Assembly (NCBI RefSeq): GCF_021917145.1
Contig: NW_025814039.1
Span: 248,001-312,000, forward strand
Source of the DNA: Hypomesus transpacificus
Taxonomy: Eukaryota > Chordata > Actinopteri > Osmeriformes > Osmeridae
Length of the DNA: 64,000 nucleotides
Direction of reading: 5' to 3'
Position numbers and translations under genes: made by a program. Each line of letters starts with the position of its first letter. The first letter of the stretch is position 1. Positions 21,802-34,361 of this stretch are shown one piece after another. The notes beneath the pieces are model-generated. The model was given only the letters and a program-made list of their open reading frames with translations, was not told the origin of the DNA and did no database searches.

Positions 21802-22612
21802 TAAACAGGGCACGAGCACAAAAGTTCACATTGGCCAATAGCCGATTTACATTGAGCTGAATGAGCCATAGACTTAATGAATGAGCACAGGGAGAAATGG
21901 CTTGAATTGCCTGCCCTGTTGTAGCTAGTTTAGCAAATGGTTGTCACACATACATGAAACGTTAATATAGTTTATTCCCATTATTTTAAAACACATTGGA
22001 TTTTTCATAAAAAAGGTCATAACATGATGGCAAATATATGTTTAGAGCGAGCATAGATTGTTGACAAGTCTATCTGGAGCAAAGACGAAGAATAATACTT
22101 TAACTGTTAACCACAATTTGTATATTTAAATAATATTAGTCTTGCCTTCAGAAGCTTTTGTTAAACACACCCATTATTCTTTTTTTGATCATGTCATCAA
22201 GCCAGACTGCTTTTGTGGGACAATGAAGGTCCTCAGTGATTATGTTTCACCCCATTTACATCTGATGGAAACGTCTTGTAGCCTATATGGTTCTGTGAAT
22301 AAGCCCCTTTCAAAGGCAAATGTTCAATAAAGTATATTTTAGACACAGTTCTCAAGCTTTTATTTATTACATTATTACTAGGGGTGGAACGGTACACTGA
22401 AGTCACGGTTCGGTTCATACCGCGGTTCAGACATCACGGTTCGGTACGAGTTCGGTACAATTACTTCGAATAATTTATTATCTATGAATATAGCGTCTTC
22501 CTAAATTGTTTTGTTTCATTCGTTTGTGTTAAGATTTAATTTCATGTTCATTGGTCCCTGCCTTGCTGCTTCAGACTGCGTTCTGCCATAGGCTAATCGT
22601 GAAAGTGGGGCT

Positions 22613-23030
22613 CTGGTGGGGCTAGCCCCTCTCTCTCAATGCAATGTACATTGGACGTGGGAAAGTTTTAATACGCATGCTCAGAATGTAATGTAATGTA
22701 AGTAGATCACACAAATTTGATGCCAAGTGGGGCTGAGAGCCAGTTGCCCCACCACAGCGTCATTTCGTATTTCAGACCTGATTGGCTATCTGTCTTTCTG
22801 GCGCCAACATTAGTCGGCAAAAAGGAGAGCGTGGTGGGGCTAGCCCCTCTCTCACAATGCAATGTACATTGGACGTGGGAAAGTATTAATACGCATGCTC
22901 AGAATGTAATGTAAAGTAGATCACACACATTTTATGCCAAGTGGGGCTGAGAGCCGGTTGCCCCAATACAGCGTAATTTTGTATTTCAGCCCTGATTGGC
23001 TGCTTGTCGCCAACATTAGTCGGCAAGAAG
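22613..23030 (+). repeat. Tandem duplication of about 210 bp inside the hAT
   Basis: Two successive units each contain GGTGGGGCTAGCCCCTCTCT, ATGCAATGTACATTGGACG, CGCATGCTCAGAATGTAATG and CCAACATTAGTCGGCAA. The second begins near 22832. They differ by scattered substitutions and small indels. The rest of 23031-24276 has no recognised gene. Confidence 0.75.
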
Positions 23031-25280
23031 AGCGAGGATATGTAGCTAGATTGTCTTAGCTAGCTTGTTAGCTTCACAAACGCCAGATAACTTGAGAAAA
23101 TGAATAAAGTGGATTTCATACTTGAGCACCGGTTATTTACCCTATAAACCCTTAATTTGGAGGAGAAAGTTGAAGTAAAGCAGCTTAAGTGGTGCCCATC
23201 AGCCGCGATATTGTCATCGCTCAAACTGCTGTTAAAAGTAACCGTAGGTATAAAGTGGAGTGGTTTTTGAAGAAAAGGTGGCTAACGGTTAGTCTAGTTA
23301 GCATACAAAAGAAGGCACCTTTCTCTTCAAGTGAGCTCTCAGCCTTGGTGAGTAAAAGCATATTTTATCATCCTGCCTTTGTGATGCTGGTCCGTGCATT
23401 GGTCATATTTTGGGGCTGGATCGATAGATAAAGATGGTGACGTGTCAGTGTGTCCATGCTTATCTGGTTGTTGTCATACAATGGATCTGTATCCCTAAAA
23501 AGTTGTATTTCTGCTTCGTTGTGGCCTTCCGTTGTGTTGAGCTCATTGCTGTTTGCGCATGGCCCTGTAGGCACATTGGTTTTGACCTTGGTTGCATTCC
23601 TAATTTAGGTTTGTAAATATGACAGTGGTAAATTTACATGTGTGTGTGTGAGAGAGACAAGGAGAGCAATTACACAAGAAGGTCTCCCTTTCTCCAGTTT
23701 GTGTACTACAACACCTGGTAGAAGCAAGCCGCTTTGTCGTTAAAAGTGTTGTGTGGAGCCACGCTGTTTGTTGACGTGTTAAATAAACACATCAGTAGCA
23801 AGAGGGACTTTTGTAGCTTACTGGTATCCTATATTTTGAAATGTTTTTTGCCCCACCAATTTTTTACATATAAAAACGCAACTGCAGACACGGCCCCTGT
23901 ATGAGCAGCACACAAGCACTCACCTAGCTGAGAAGCTACAGAAGATCGTGGCAGAGTAGAAACTAAAGGCCTGGAAATTTGGAATTTATTGGGTTTGTAC
24001 AACGTCAGCACACGTTAGCAGCAACTCATAGATACTACGCTCTGGCTAAAAGTGTCTGCTAGACTAAATGCACGTTCTAGTAAGACAGCAATATCAGTGA
24101 GCCCTCAGCATTATTACCGCAGCTAAAAGTCTAGGAAAGTTTAGGCTATTTTTCGCTATTCTTACACTACGAACATTCATATTTAGCACTAGCGTTGCAT
24201 AGGCTACGTCTTTAGTGCTGCTGCTGCTGCTAGCTATCTCTAACTCACTCAGGCACAGCTCGGCTACACCATAGAGTTAATATAACTAGAGTAAGCTACT
24301 TTTGTCTTCCAAGATGGCGGCCCCATTCATTTCTATGAAAAGTGCTCAGTGGCGCAGTGAGGCAAGCGAGAGCGCGAGACTGGGCGCGGCCATATTTCCT
24401 CTTCCGTGTCTTCCGGTCTAGCTTTAAACAGTGGCTCTTTTATTCCCTAGCTCCGAGACCTCGTGCACGCTTGCAACTAGCTGTACACGTCATACTTTGC
24501 GACAACCAGTCGCGAGCATAGATTTATATGGTTACGAGCGTGTGAGCTAAGGCAGAATCTATGGGCAGAAAGTCCGATAAGGATCAGAGACATGATGCAA
24601 ACGTAATGGAAATGTATTCTGTCACTGTATAGTCCTATTACTTCTACTAGTTTTTTTTTAGAACTAGGCTATAGGGCTCAATATTGGGCTATTCTAGATG
24701 GAACTCATCACATGTTGCTTTTTTTCTTCGTGATATGAGTATGATTTCCAACGCATTGTATCGGATGAAATAAACTGTTAACATGAACAGCTCCGTCGTT
24801 GTTCTCGCCAGGCAAAGAAAGCTCAGTTATTTTGATAACCGAAATCTTCCATAATGCAGACTTACCAAAGCTTACTGTCAACTTTATATTCAAACGAAAT
24901 GCCACGAAATTCACACTGCCTTCAATTTCACATCAGTGTCGAAACGCGACCTGTGTTTTATATGTTCAACCGAGAAAACCAAACGTCTATTAATGGATAT
25001 AACGTGATCTAACAAGACGTGTTAATAATGTAATAAATAAAAGCTTGAGAAGTGTGTCTAAAATATACTTGTTTGAACATTTGTCTTTGAAAGGGGCATA
25101 TTCATAGAACCATATAGGCTACAAGACGTTACCATCAGATGTAAGTGGGGGTGAAACATAGTCACTGAGGACCTTCATCGTCCCACAAAAGCAGTCTGGC
25201 ACGATCAAAAAAAGAATAATGGGTGTGTTTAACAAAAGCTTCTGAAGGCAAGACTAATATTATTTATTATATATATTATT

Positions 25281-28200
25281 ATCCCCTCCTTGAGTCACCA
25301 CCTTACCGCGGTGGAGGGGTTTGCGTGTCCTAGTGATCCTGGAAGCTATGTTGTCGGGGGCTTCATGCCCCTGGTAGGGTCACCCAAGGCAAACAGGTTC
25401 CAGGTGAAAGACCAGACAAAGCGTGGCTCAAAAAACCAACCATGAAGAAATACAACAATGGTTCTCAGTTGCCCCTGCCCGGAAGCGGGTCACCGGGGCC
25501 CCCCCCTGGAGCCAGGCCCGGGGGTGGGGCTCGATGGCGAGCGCCTGGTGGCCGGGCCTTTTCCCATGGGGCCCGGTCGGGCACAGCCCGAAGAGACAAC
25601 GTGGGACCCTCTTCCAGTGGGCTCACCATCCGCAGGAGGGGTCATGGGGGTCGGGTGCAGTGTGAGACGGGCGGCGGCCGAAGGCGGGGGCCTTGGCGGT
25701 CCGATCCTCGGCTGCAAAAGTTAGCTTTAGGGACGTGGAACGTCACCTCGCTGGCGGGAAAGGAGCCTGAGCTGGTGCGCGAGGTAGAGAGTTTCCGGCT
25801 AGATATAGTCGGCCTCGCCTCGACGCACAGCGTGGGCTCCGGAACCAGTCTCCTTGAGAGGGGCTGGACTCTCTTCCACTCTGGAGTTGCCCTTGGTGAG
25901 AGGCGTCGAGCTGGGGTGGGAATACTGGTTTCCCCTCGGTTCGGCGCCTGTACATTGGGGTTCACCCCGGTGGACGAGAGGGTAGCCTCCCTCCGCCTTC
26001 GGGTGGGGGGACGGGTCCTCACTGTCGTTTGTGCTTATGCACCAAACGGCAGCTCAGAGTACCCACCCTTTTTGGAGTCTCTGGGGGGGGTGCTGGAAAG
26101 CGCTCCTCCTGGGGATTCCCTCGTCCTCCTGGGGGACTTCAATGCTCATGTGGGCAATGACAGTGAGACCTGGAGGGGCGTGATTGGGAGGAACGGCCCC
26201 CCCGATCTGAACCCGAGTGGTGTTTTGTTGTTGGACTTCTGTGCTAGACACGGTTTGTCCATAACGAACACCATGTTCAAGCATAAGGGTGTCCATATGT
26301 GCACCTGGCACCAGGACACCCGAGGTCTCAGTTCGATGATCGACTTTGTAGTCGTGTCATCGGACTTGGGGCCGCATGTCTTGGACACTCGGGTGAGGAG
26401 AGGGGCGGAGCTGTCAACTGATCACCACCTGGTGGTGAGTTGGCTTCGATGGTGGGGGAGGACGCCGGTCAGGCCTGGCAGGCCCAAACGTAATGTGAGG
26501 GTCTGCTGGGAACGTCTGGCGGAACCCTCTGTCAGAAGGAGCTTCAACTCCCACCTCCGGGAGAGCTTCGATCATGTCTCGGGGGGGGCCGGGGACATTG
26601 AGTCCGAATGGGCCATGTTCCGGGCCTCCATTGTTGAAGCGGCTGACCGGAGCTGCGGCCGCAGGGCGGTCGGTGCATGTCGCGGCGGTAACCCTCGGAC
26701 CCGGTGGTGGACTCCGGAGGTGAGGGATGCCGTCAAGCTGAAGAAGGAGGCCTATCGGACTTTATTGGCTGGTAGGACTCCAGAGGCAGCTGATGTGTAC
26801 CGGCAGGCCAAGCGGAACGCGGCTTTGGCGGTCGCGGAGGCAAAAACCCGGGCATGGGAGGAGTTCGGCGAGGCCATGGAGAATGACTTCCGAACGGCTT
26901 CAAAAAGGTTCTGGACCACCATCCGGCGGCTCAGGAGGGGGAAGCAGTGCTCTGTCAACACTGTATACGGTGGGGATGGTGCGCTGCTGACCTCGACGGG
27001 GGACGTCCTGGATCGGTGGAAGGAATACTTCGAAGACCTCCTTAATTCCACCAACACGCTTTCCGACGTGGAGGCAGAGTCTGGGGACATCGGGGGGGGC
27101 CCTTCTATCTCTGGGGCTGAGGTCGCCGAGGTGGTTGAAAAGCTCCGCGGTGGCAGGGCCCCTGGGGTGGATGAGGTCCGCCCGGAGTTCCTTAAGGCTC
27201 TGGATGTTGTAGGGCTGTCTTGGTTGACACGACTCTGCAACATCGCGTGGACATCGGGGACAGTGCCTCTGGACTGGCAGACCGGGGTGGTGGTTCCCCT
27301 CTTTAAAAAGGGGGACCGGAGGGTGTGCTCCAACTTTAGGGGGATCACACTCCTCAGCCTCCCTGGGAAAGTCTATTCAGGGGTCCTGGAGAGGAGGGTC
27401 CGTCGGATTGTCGAACCTCGGATTCAGGAGGAGCAATGTGGTTTTCGTCCTGGCCGTGGAACAGTGGACCAGCTTTATACCCTCCGCGGAGTCCTGGAGG
27501 GTACATGGGAGTTCGCCCAACCAGTCTACACATGTTTTGTGGATTTGGAAAAGGCGTTCGACCGTGTCCCTCGGGGGCTCATGTGGGGGGTGCTCCGAGA
27601 GTACGGGGTACCGGATTTCCTGATCGGGGCTGTCCGGTCCCTGTACGACCGGTGCCAGAGTTTGGTCCGCATTGCCGGTAGTAAGTCGAACTTGTTCCCG
27701 GTGAGGGTTGGACTCCGCCAGGGCTGCCCTATGTCACCGATTCTGTTCATTACCTATATGGACAGAATTTCTAGGCGCAGCCAGGGTGTTGAGGGGGTCC
27801 GGTTTGGTGACCTCAGGATCGGGTCGCTGCTTTTTGCGGATGATGTGGTCCTGTTGGCTTCATCGGGCCGTGACCTTCAGCTCTCACTGGAGCGGTTCGC
27901 AACCGAATGTGAAGCGGCTGGGATGCGAATCAGCACCTCCAAATCTGAGGCCATGGTAATCGACCGGAAAAGGGTGGAGTGCCATCTCCGGGTCGGGGAG
28001 GAGATCCTGAACCAAGCGGAGGAGTTCAAGTATCTCGGGGTCTTGTTCACGAGTGAGGGAAGAATGGAGCGCGAGGTCGACAGGCGGATCGGTGCGGCGT
28101 CCGCAGTGATGCGGGCTCTGCATCGGTCCGTCGTGGTGAAGAAGGAGCTGAGTCGAAAGGCGAAGCTCTCTATTTACCAGTCGATCTACGTTCCTACCCT

Positions 28201-28644
28201 CACCTATGGTCACGAACTATGGGTAGTGACCGAAAGAACGAGATCGCGAATACAAGCGGCCGAAATGAGCTTTCTCCGTAGGGTGTCCGGGCTCTCCCTT
28301 AGAGATAGGGTGAGAAGCTCGGTCATCCGGGAGGGGCTCAGAGTAGAACCGCTGCTCCTCCGCGTCGAGAGGAGCCAGCTGAGGTGGCTCGGGCATCTGA
28401 TTAGGATGCCTCCTGGACGCCTCCCTGGTGAGGTGTTCCGGGCACGTCCCACTGGGAAGAGGCCCCGGGGAAGACCCAGGACACGCTGGAGGGACTATGT
28501 CTCTCAGCTGGCCTGGGAACGCCTTGGGGTCCCCCAGGAAGAGCTGGCGGAAGTGGCCGGGGGGAGGGAAGTCTGGGCCTCCCTGCTTAGGTCGCTGCCC
28601 CCGCGACCCGATCCCCGGACAAGCGGCAGATGACGACGACGACG
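25281..28644 (+). mobile_element. Full-length RTE-type LINE
   Basis: The 5'UTR begins near 25281 (ATCCCCTCCTTGAGTCACC) and the element ends in a short (GAC)n tail. The 12-bp sequence ATATATATTATT occurs at 25269-25280 and again at 28645-28656, a perfect target-site duplication. The element is far more GC-rich than its surroundings. It keeps one long uninterrupted frame, so it inserted recently. Confidence 0.92.
25442..28633 (+). CDS. RTE LINE endonuclease-reverse transcriptase, 1063 aa, intact
   Basis: This single protein nicks target DNA and copies the element RNA. After a Gly/Arg/Pro-rich N-terminus comes the APE-type endonuclease at about residues 92-335, with LGTWNVTSL at its start, the metal-site motif GDFNAHVG (about 230) and the terminal STDHHLVV (about 325). 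A linker follows, then the reverse transcriptase with [26 protein letters not shown] (about 700), [12 protein letters not shown] (about 758) and the catalytic [10 protein letters not shown] (about 797). The C-terminal domain includes [23 protein letters not shown] and a basic [11 protein letters not shown] stretch. All key motifs are present and no stop interrupts 1063 codons. The ATG at 25442 was chosen as the first in frame; the true start could be later, just before the endonuclease. Confidence 0.92.
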   Translation: MKKYNNGSQLPLPGSGSPGPPPGARPGGGARWRAPGGRAFSHGARSGTARRDNVGPSSSGLTIRRRGHGGRVQCETGGGRRRGPWRSDPRLQKLALGTWNVTSLAGKEPELVREVESFRLDIVGLASTHSVGSGTSLLERGWTLFHSGVALGERRRAGVGILVSPRFGACTLGFTPVDERVASLRLRVGGRVLTVVCAYAPNGSSEYPPFLESLGGVLESAPPGDSLVLLGDFNAHVGNDSETWRGVIGRNGPPDLNPSGVLLLDFCARHGLSITNTMFKHKGVHMCTWHQDTRGLSSMIDFVVVSSDLGPHVLDTRVRRGAELSTDHHLVVSWLRWWGRTPVRPGRPKRNVRVCWERLAEPSVRRSFNSHLRESFDHVSGGAGDIESEWAMFRASIVEAADRSCGRRAVGACRGGNPRTRWWTPEVRDAVKLKKEAYRTLLAGRTPEAADVYRQAKRNAALAVAEAKTRAWEEFGEAMENDFRTASKRFWTTIRRLRRGKQCSVNTVYGGDGALLTSTGDVLDRWKEYFEDLLNSTNTLSDVEAESGDIGGGPSISGAEVAEVVEKLRGGRAPGVDEVRPEFLKALDVVGLSWLTRLCNIAWTSGTVPLDWQTGVVVPLFKKGDRRVCSNFRGITLLSLPGKVYSGVLERRVRRIVEPRIQEEQCGFRPGRGTVDQLYTLRGVLEGTWEFAQPVYTCFVDLEKAFDRVPRGLMWGVLREYGVPDFLIGAVRSLYDRCQSLVRIAGSKSNLFPVRVGLRQGCPMSPILFITYMDRISRRSQGVEGVRFGDLRIGSLLFADDVVLLASSGRDLQLSLERFATECEAAGMRISTSKSEAMVIDRKRVECHLRVGEEILNQAEEFKYLGVLFTSEGRMEREVDRRIGAASAVMRALHRSVVVKKELSRKAKLSIYQSIYVPTLTYGHELWVVTERTRSRIQAAEMSFLRRVSGLSLRDRVRSSVIREGLRVEPLLLRVERSQLRWLGHLIRMPPGRLPGEVFRARPTGKRPRGRPRTRWRDYVSQLAWERLGVPQEELAEVAGGREVWASLLRSLPPRPDPRTSGR

Positions 28645-30115
28645 ATATATATTATTCATTTCCTATTGTGGTTAACAGTTAAAGTATTAATCTTCGTCTT
28701 TGCTCCAGATAGACATGTCAACAATCTATGCTCGCGCTTAACATAATATATTTGCCATCATGTCATGAACGTTTTTACAAAAATCAAATCTGTTTTAAAA
28801 TAACGGGAATAAACTATACTAACAACATTTCATGTATGTGTGACAACGATTTGCTAAACTTGCTACAACAAGGCAGGCAACTCAAGCCATTTCTCCCTGT
28901 GCTCATTCAATATCATTCAGCTCCACGGCTATCGGCCAATGTGAACTTTAGTGCTCGTGCCCTGTTAGTATCCGCCAGCACATTTGCAGGAAACTTTTAT
29001 TGACGTAAGCAAATAAATGGGGGGCTAGTATACCCATTTCGGATTGGTCTCAAACTTAGCAAAAATCGGGAGAAATTATTCTATGAAAAAAAATGTCTAT
29101 GAAATCTATGAAATCTATGAAAAAGCTAGTAGTATGAGCCAGGTTCGAGAATCGAACAAAAATTATTGGGGGAGATAGTTTTGTAAATGTTGACTGGAGT
29201 TAATAGAATAAAAATGACCGGAAGAGTCAGAAACCTAACCGTAATGCAATACCACCTACATCCACCGGGGCCGTTGCTTCAAGCCGAGGGGCAAGGGGTG
29301 GGGGCTTGGGCTACACAGGTGGAGGCGCCAATCAGTTTCAGAGCTAAAGCGGGGCTACAGATTGTCCCTAAAAAACACGATTATCTTACAGTAGTTCCGC
29401 ATTTCATTAATAAATTTGCACGTGAGTTGTATTAATTTTTATACCGTGTATTCTCCGTGTAATTTCACGAGCCGAACCGTGACGCCCGTACCGTACGGTT
29501 CGGTACAAATACATGTACCGTTCCACCCCTAATTATTACAGAGTCTTGTTAAATCACGTTATATCCATTAATAGGCGTTTGGTTTTGTAGGATGAACATA
29601 TAAAACACTGGCCACATTTGAATTTGTGGCAGTGTGAATTTTGTGGCATTTCGTTTGAATATAAAGTTGACAATAAGCTATGGTAAGTCTGCATTATGGA
29701 AGATTTCGGTTACCAAAATAACTAAGCTTTCTTTGCCTGGCGAAAACAACGACGGAGGTGTTCATGATAACAGTTTATTTCATCCGATACAATGCGTTGG
29801 AAATCATACTCGTATCACGAAGAAAAAAAGCAACATATGTGATGAGTTCCATCTAGAATAGCCCTATATTTAGCCCTATAGCCTATTTCTAAAAAAAACT
29901 AGTGGAAGAAATACTATACAGTGACAGAATACATTTCCGTTAAGTTTGCATCATGTCTCTGATTCTTATCGGACTTTCTGCCCATAGATTCTGCCACTGC
30001 AACGCCTTAGCTCACACGCTTGTAACCATATAAATCTATGCTCGCGACTGGTTGTCGCAAAGTATGACGTGTACAGCTAATTGCAAGCGTGGAGCTAGGG
30101 AAAAAAAGAGCCACT

Positions 30116-31397
30116 AGGTGTGTTCGACATGACCCGACTTCATGTGGCGCTGCAACCGGCTGCAGGCGGCTGACTTGAAACAGTGGCTGTTTATCAATCC
30201 ACGTTTTTTTCCGTTCTTGTGTTCTTGCGAACTCGTTTGACGTCATTTATTGCCCAAGTACGGTTCCAATCCAAAGAAAACAAGTCACCAAGAACGCCAA
30301 AAATACCCGGAAATGTTCCTGATCCGCCCCTTTTATCGAGGATGCATCGGATGGTGACTTGACCAGCGGGAACGCTTCTGATTTTCCAGAAGTCATTGCA
30401 AGATGTCAAGCGAGGCGGACAAACCTCACAACTGTAATTTTTTACTTTTCATATTTCAGCTAAACCGTACGTGTAAATCAGCATCTGAATTAAAATGTGA
30501 CGAGAAATAGGCAGTTCAGTCGCTGAAAATTTTCTTATTTTATTGATGAAACGGCTAATTTGTAAATTTGCTCCGACTTGTCGATAACCTAGCTAGTAGC
30601 ATCTCAGTGCAGTGCAGACACTAGTTAACAGGTACTGTAAGTTAGCAAGGGCTACAGAAAACGTAAAATTACAGGTAGATGGACCATTTTTTAGCTTTGT
30701 TATCTAGTTTTTGTAGTTAGTCAGTGTTATCATAATGCTGCGAGTCCAGGAAAACCCTAACCATCTCAATTCATTCTCCGTCCTTGCGTTCTTGCAAGAC
30801 CATTCTCGTAAGGAGGCTTGCCAGAACGTTTTTCAAAAGAATGTACTTGCGTTCTCAGCGTTCTTCGGATTGATAAACAGCCAGTGAATTCTGGTTAGAC
30901 TTTTTGTCCGACTTGAGGCGGCGCCGAGGATACGTCACTGTGACGTTGCCATCAAAGTAACGTGAGATCGATTCGAGAACTGCCGGCTGTGTAGCCGAGC
31001 GCATTTTCTGAAGAGCAACTGCACGCGTTCAAGTGACGACACAGCTATTTCATGATTGGCCAGACTCACACACGACAACTTTGACGCGTGTTTTGCAATA
31101 TTCGGACACCTTCAGTTTCGCCAATGCTCAAATCCGGACCGAACAGTTGTATAGAATAAAACATTTATGAAAGAAAGGGTTTTAACCCACCTCTTCACTA
31201 ACGGAAAGACTACGTTTATTTATAAATAAAGTAAAGTAAGCAAACAGCGCTTAATCGGCCGTGACTGACGTCAACGCAGCAAACCACGAGAAGCTGAAAT
31301 GTCCGACTTCACAGAGCCGTTTTTAACTCCTCTCCGGCTGCAAGCGTCCACTCTAGCCGGTCATTTCATGCAGCCGCAGTCCATGTCGAACGCACCT
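30116..31397. mobile_element. MITE with AGGTGTGTTCGACATG ends, ACT duplication
   Basis: Ends AGGTGTGTTCGACATG and CATGTCGAACGCACCT, with ACT at 30113-30115 and 31398-31400. Copy B (near 24434) has the unoccupied site with one ACT. The 3-bp duplication suggests the Harbinger group. It holds a nested MITE at 30181-30886. Confidence 0.8.
30181..30886. mobile_element. Nested MITE with GGCTGTTTATCAATCC ends
   Basis: Left end CAGTGGCTGTTTATCAATCC, right end GGATTGATAAACAGCCAGTG. It sits inside the larger MITE. Its middle (30430-30610) resembles, inverted, the interior of the 21230-21801 MITE. The target duplication is unclear. Confidence 0.7.
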
Positions 31398-31560
31398 ACT
31401 GTTTAAAGCTAGACCGGAAGACACGGAAGTGGAAATATGCCCGAGTCCAGTCTCGCGCTCTCGCTTGCCTCACTGCGCCACTGAGCACTTTTCATAGAAA
31501 TAAATGGGGACGCCATCTTGGAAGACAAAAGTAGCTTACTCTAGTTATATTAACTCTATG

Positions 31561-32026
31561 GGCTCAATGGGGCTCCTTGGAGCTCTTTGTAGGGGATGGG
31601 GCTCAATGGGGCTCCTTGATAGGTGATCCCTGATAAGCTACGGATTTACGTAGCCTATCAGCTAACTTAGAACGTAGTAAGTTACCAACGTAGATTTTTT
31701 TTCTTCTATATTTGATTGCAGATTCAATATTCTATTAGCTTTATACTATTGTCTTTACTCATTAGAAATGTTTTTCTTTCTTTTTAAGTCTTATTCAATT
31801 AAGTTACAGGTTGGAATGTGATGCAGCAGTGGTGGGGCGGCGCCCTCTATGAGGCGGCCGCTGCAGCTGCCTAATTAAATGCCCTATAGGTAATTCATCA
31901 CACCTGGTACCCACTACCAACAGCGCTAATTTCAGTGACAGGGACGCTTGAGTTCTTTTGTGAAATTGCTCGAGTTGATGTAGCATATCTTCCTAAAATA
32001 ATGTAGGTATAGGCATCTGTAGGATA
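31561..32026 (+). promoter_or_regulatory. Upstream region of foxr1
   Basis: Holds two GGGGCTCAATGGGGCTCCTTG repeats (31560-31620), AT-rich sequence and a GC-rich patch at 31830-31870. The foxr1 5'UTR and promoter must lie here, but no TATA box or transcription start can be placed with confidence. Confidence 0.35.
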
Positions 32027-33760
32027 ATGTCTCTACAGTTCCAAGCCAGAAGCAGGTTTCTTGAATTACATCTTTCAACCGGTCTCAATGACTGGGATAT
32101 GAATGAGGAGATCAAGCTCACCACAACAACTGATCAGTTTTATCAAGGTAAGGGAGAGAAGCTGGTGTTACATGGGAGCTTGTATGCGTTCAAGCAACAT
32201 AATACAACCTTTTTCCATTATTGACAGACAATAAATGGAATGATCAGTATATTGTTCAGTGGCACTATGCGAGAATATCAAGACGAAAGGAGGACATCAT
32301 GTGTCAAAATACTCATAAATCAGGTAGGTTTATAATAACATGATTAAATTCATGAGTGATTAGGTAAGTACATTTGTGATTCCTAATGATTTTTATTTTT
32401 GATCACCAAAACGTTTTTGACCTAATGCAGAAACTCAAGTACAGCCAAATTTGTGGTTGATGGTCAATCCCAACCTTGCCTGCTCAATCGAGTACCCTAA
32501 AGTTTCAAAGCTTCCTTCATTACCAAAGATGCTAAAAACTAGACCCATCCCTCAGTCTATGGGCACTACTGTCCAACCAAGACGCATAAAACAAGAAATG
32601 TCGCCCATTGATGATGCTTGTCTGGAGGATTCTCACCAGGAGGTTGCATCATCCAGTGAATACATGGTAGGCTCAACTTATAAAACCCTTACACACCAGT
32701 TATACAAAATGGTTTTAAAATGTTCCTGGATGGTTGAAAATGCTATCAAAAAGGTTAGGGTTGGCAATATGCAGCACTATTGGAAAAGAAAACAAGCATT
32801 GATTGTCAAAGTATATCTGTAGTTAGCAGTAAGGCCTCAGTGTTCTCAAATGCTACAATTGTCATAGTAATAGCATGCTGGGGATTAATGACACATATGG
32901 GCTGATGCTAACTTTACTTTTGTTAGTAATTAATTAAATTTTAGAGCTTGGTAAAGTATCTGTCTTTTGTTAAATGTAAGCTGACAGATGAGGATGACGC
33001 CTCTTCAGTGGATGTCCCCATTTATCGGAAAGCCAAAAGCACCAGAAAGGGGAAAGTACCCACCAAAGCTGGTATGCGAAAACTCAGTCTGGCCCAGAAC
33101 AAGCGTCTCCAGAGAGTTCTGCAGGATAGCAATAACCTCAAATCAGGAGCCTGGCCACGACCACCTGTCAATTACTGTATCCTCATCGCCATGGCCCTGA
33201 GTAGCAGTCATGCAGGAAGCCTCAATGTCCAGCAGATCTACAACTTCACAAGGTGAAGTGATTTCCAGTTGAATAGATGGATAGAAGTTAATATAATTTA
33301 ATCTATCCTCCTGCTGCGGTATCATAACTGGGTTGCCAGATTCACCCTCACACTATTTGTGTTTATTCCAGAGAGCACTTCCCATTCTTCCAGACTGCCC
33401 CAGATGGCTGGAAAAACACCATTCGACACAACTTGTGTTTCAGCAGCAGCTTCAGGAAGACCCCCCAGCAGGTTTGCAGTGAGGGCAAGAGGAAGTCTTG
33501 CCTGTGGCACCTCACCCTGGATGGGCACAGGAGACTGAGGGACGAGATCCACACGCTCACTGGGGATTCCTTCAGAGTGCTGAAAAGGAGCATGAACGAC
33601 CCTGGTGAGAAAACCAGGGTTGCTGATTTATACCATCTTCTAAAATGGAAATATCAAATATGGACCTAGTAATATGGTTAAAGTATGAGTAAAGAAAGTG
33701 CAATTGTCATTCCTGTTTTTCTCTTTCACAGACATGATTCGAACGTTGTTTGAGCTTTGA
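32027..33760 (+). CDS. foxr1: Forkhead box protein R1, 6 coding exons, 340 aa
   Basis: A forkhead (winged-helix) transcription factor; FOXR1 binds DNA in the nucleus, and in fish it is linked to germline and early-development expression. Coding exons fitted by splice signals and phase are 32027-32147, 32228-32323, 32431-32666, 32945-33252, 33372-33604 and 33732-33760, totalling 1023 bp with a TGA stop. The forkhead domain begins near residue 218 with RPPVNYCILIAMAL, continues with LNVQQIYNFTREHFPFF and the recognition-helix region GWKNTIRHNLCF, and ends after SCLWHLTLDGHRRL. Length is close to mammalian FOXR1 (about 290 aa). The exon 4 acceptor at 32944 was chosen because the nearer one breaks the frame. 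A polyA signal may be ATTAAA near 33953. The next gene, cenatac, is also its human neighbour, which supports orthology. Confidence 0.9.
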
Positions 33761-34361
33761 TCCTCCTGTTGATGGGATAACCTGGATCCTCTATTGAATA
33801 ATATTAATTGCCATGAAAACAAAATGCAGAGCTTGTTGATGGTGTTCTCTTTAGTTTTTCTTGGGAATAGTGGATATTGTTTTGTAAAATTCTTTGTACA
33901 TGTGAATGTGTTCCCCGAACTGGGTATTATAATTTATATATTTATTTTATTTAATTAAAAACACAATGTTGACAGAAATGGACTAAAATGACAATGTAAA
34001 TTGATTCACAGCGTCATCCTATCCACGAGAGGGCAGCAACCGCAAATACATTTTCCTAGCTGACCTTTATTGTGAAAAAGCAGTTGCCGGTAACTCGACA
34101 GTACAGCACGGAAATATGTCCTCTTTTCATTAATTTGGTGGTGGTTTGCTTGATGGTTTCCCCCCCCATCTCAATCGATGTTTCCATGGAAGTAAATTCT
34201 CCAGGTTTTCTAATGCAGACAACAACACGGCAAGCTACTCTGTTGAAGGCATCACCGGCAAATTTGGAATAACTCATCATAGCAGCTAGCTGGTTTGCTA
34301 AGAAGCCAGACTGATTGGGCGCAGTTTCTAGAGAGCAAATTGGGGAGTGGGCATAATCTCA
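33761..34361. other. foxr1 3'UTR and spacer to cenatac
   Basis: About 600 bp. The first 200 bp are probably foxr1 3'UTR. The stretch before 34362 should hold the cenatac promoter and 5'UTR. No further gene was seen. Confidence 0.5.

Larger units (their letters stand above)
24277..29300 (-). repeat. Repeat copy B (inverted), split by an RTE LINE
   Basis: The segments 28657-29300 and 24277-25268 match, in reverse orientation, copy A on either side of its hAT insertion. Examples are the patch GACCTTCATCGTCCCACAAAAGC against its complement in copy A near 22225, and the GGCGAGAACAACGACGGAG region against 29735. It lacks the three MITEs found in copy A. Sequence differences are frequent enough to show that it is not a very recent copy. 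Confidence 0.7.
22379..29531. mobile_element. Large non-autonomous hAT (7153 bp) with cargo
   Basis: The ends TAGGGGTGGAACGGTAC and GTACCGTTCCACCCCTA are inverted repeats. ATTATTAC flanks both sides exactly (22371-22378, 29532-29539). Near the ends are GGTTCGGT and ACCGAACC words repeated several times. Copy B of the surrounding repeat, inside this hAT, shows the equivalent unoccupied site. No hAT transposase frame is visible. The interior holds a tandem duplication, copy B, and an RTE LINE. Confidence 0.8.
20840..31560 (+). repeat. Repeat copy A, split by a 7.15-kb hAT
   Basis: The sequence 20840-22378 followed by 29532-31560 is one continuous unit. It matches in inverted orientation the unit copy B at 24277-29300. 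Copy A also carries three MITEs absent from copy B. The unit's nature is unknown: it holds no recognisable protein, and its right part has a GC-rich, promoter-like patch (around 31400-31520) also seen in copy B (around 24310-24420). Near both ends of copy A are GGGGCTCAAT words. Confidence 0.65.

Noticed and set aside
26752..27348. Minus-strand 198-codon frame opposite the RTE LINE
   Set aside because: It is a shadow of the GC-rich plus-strand RT coding region and has no recognisable domain.
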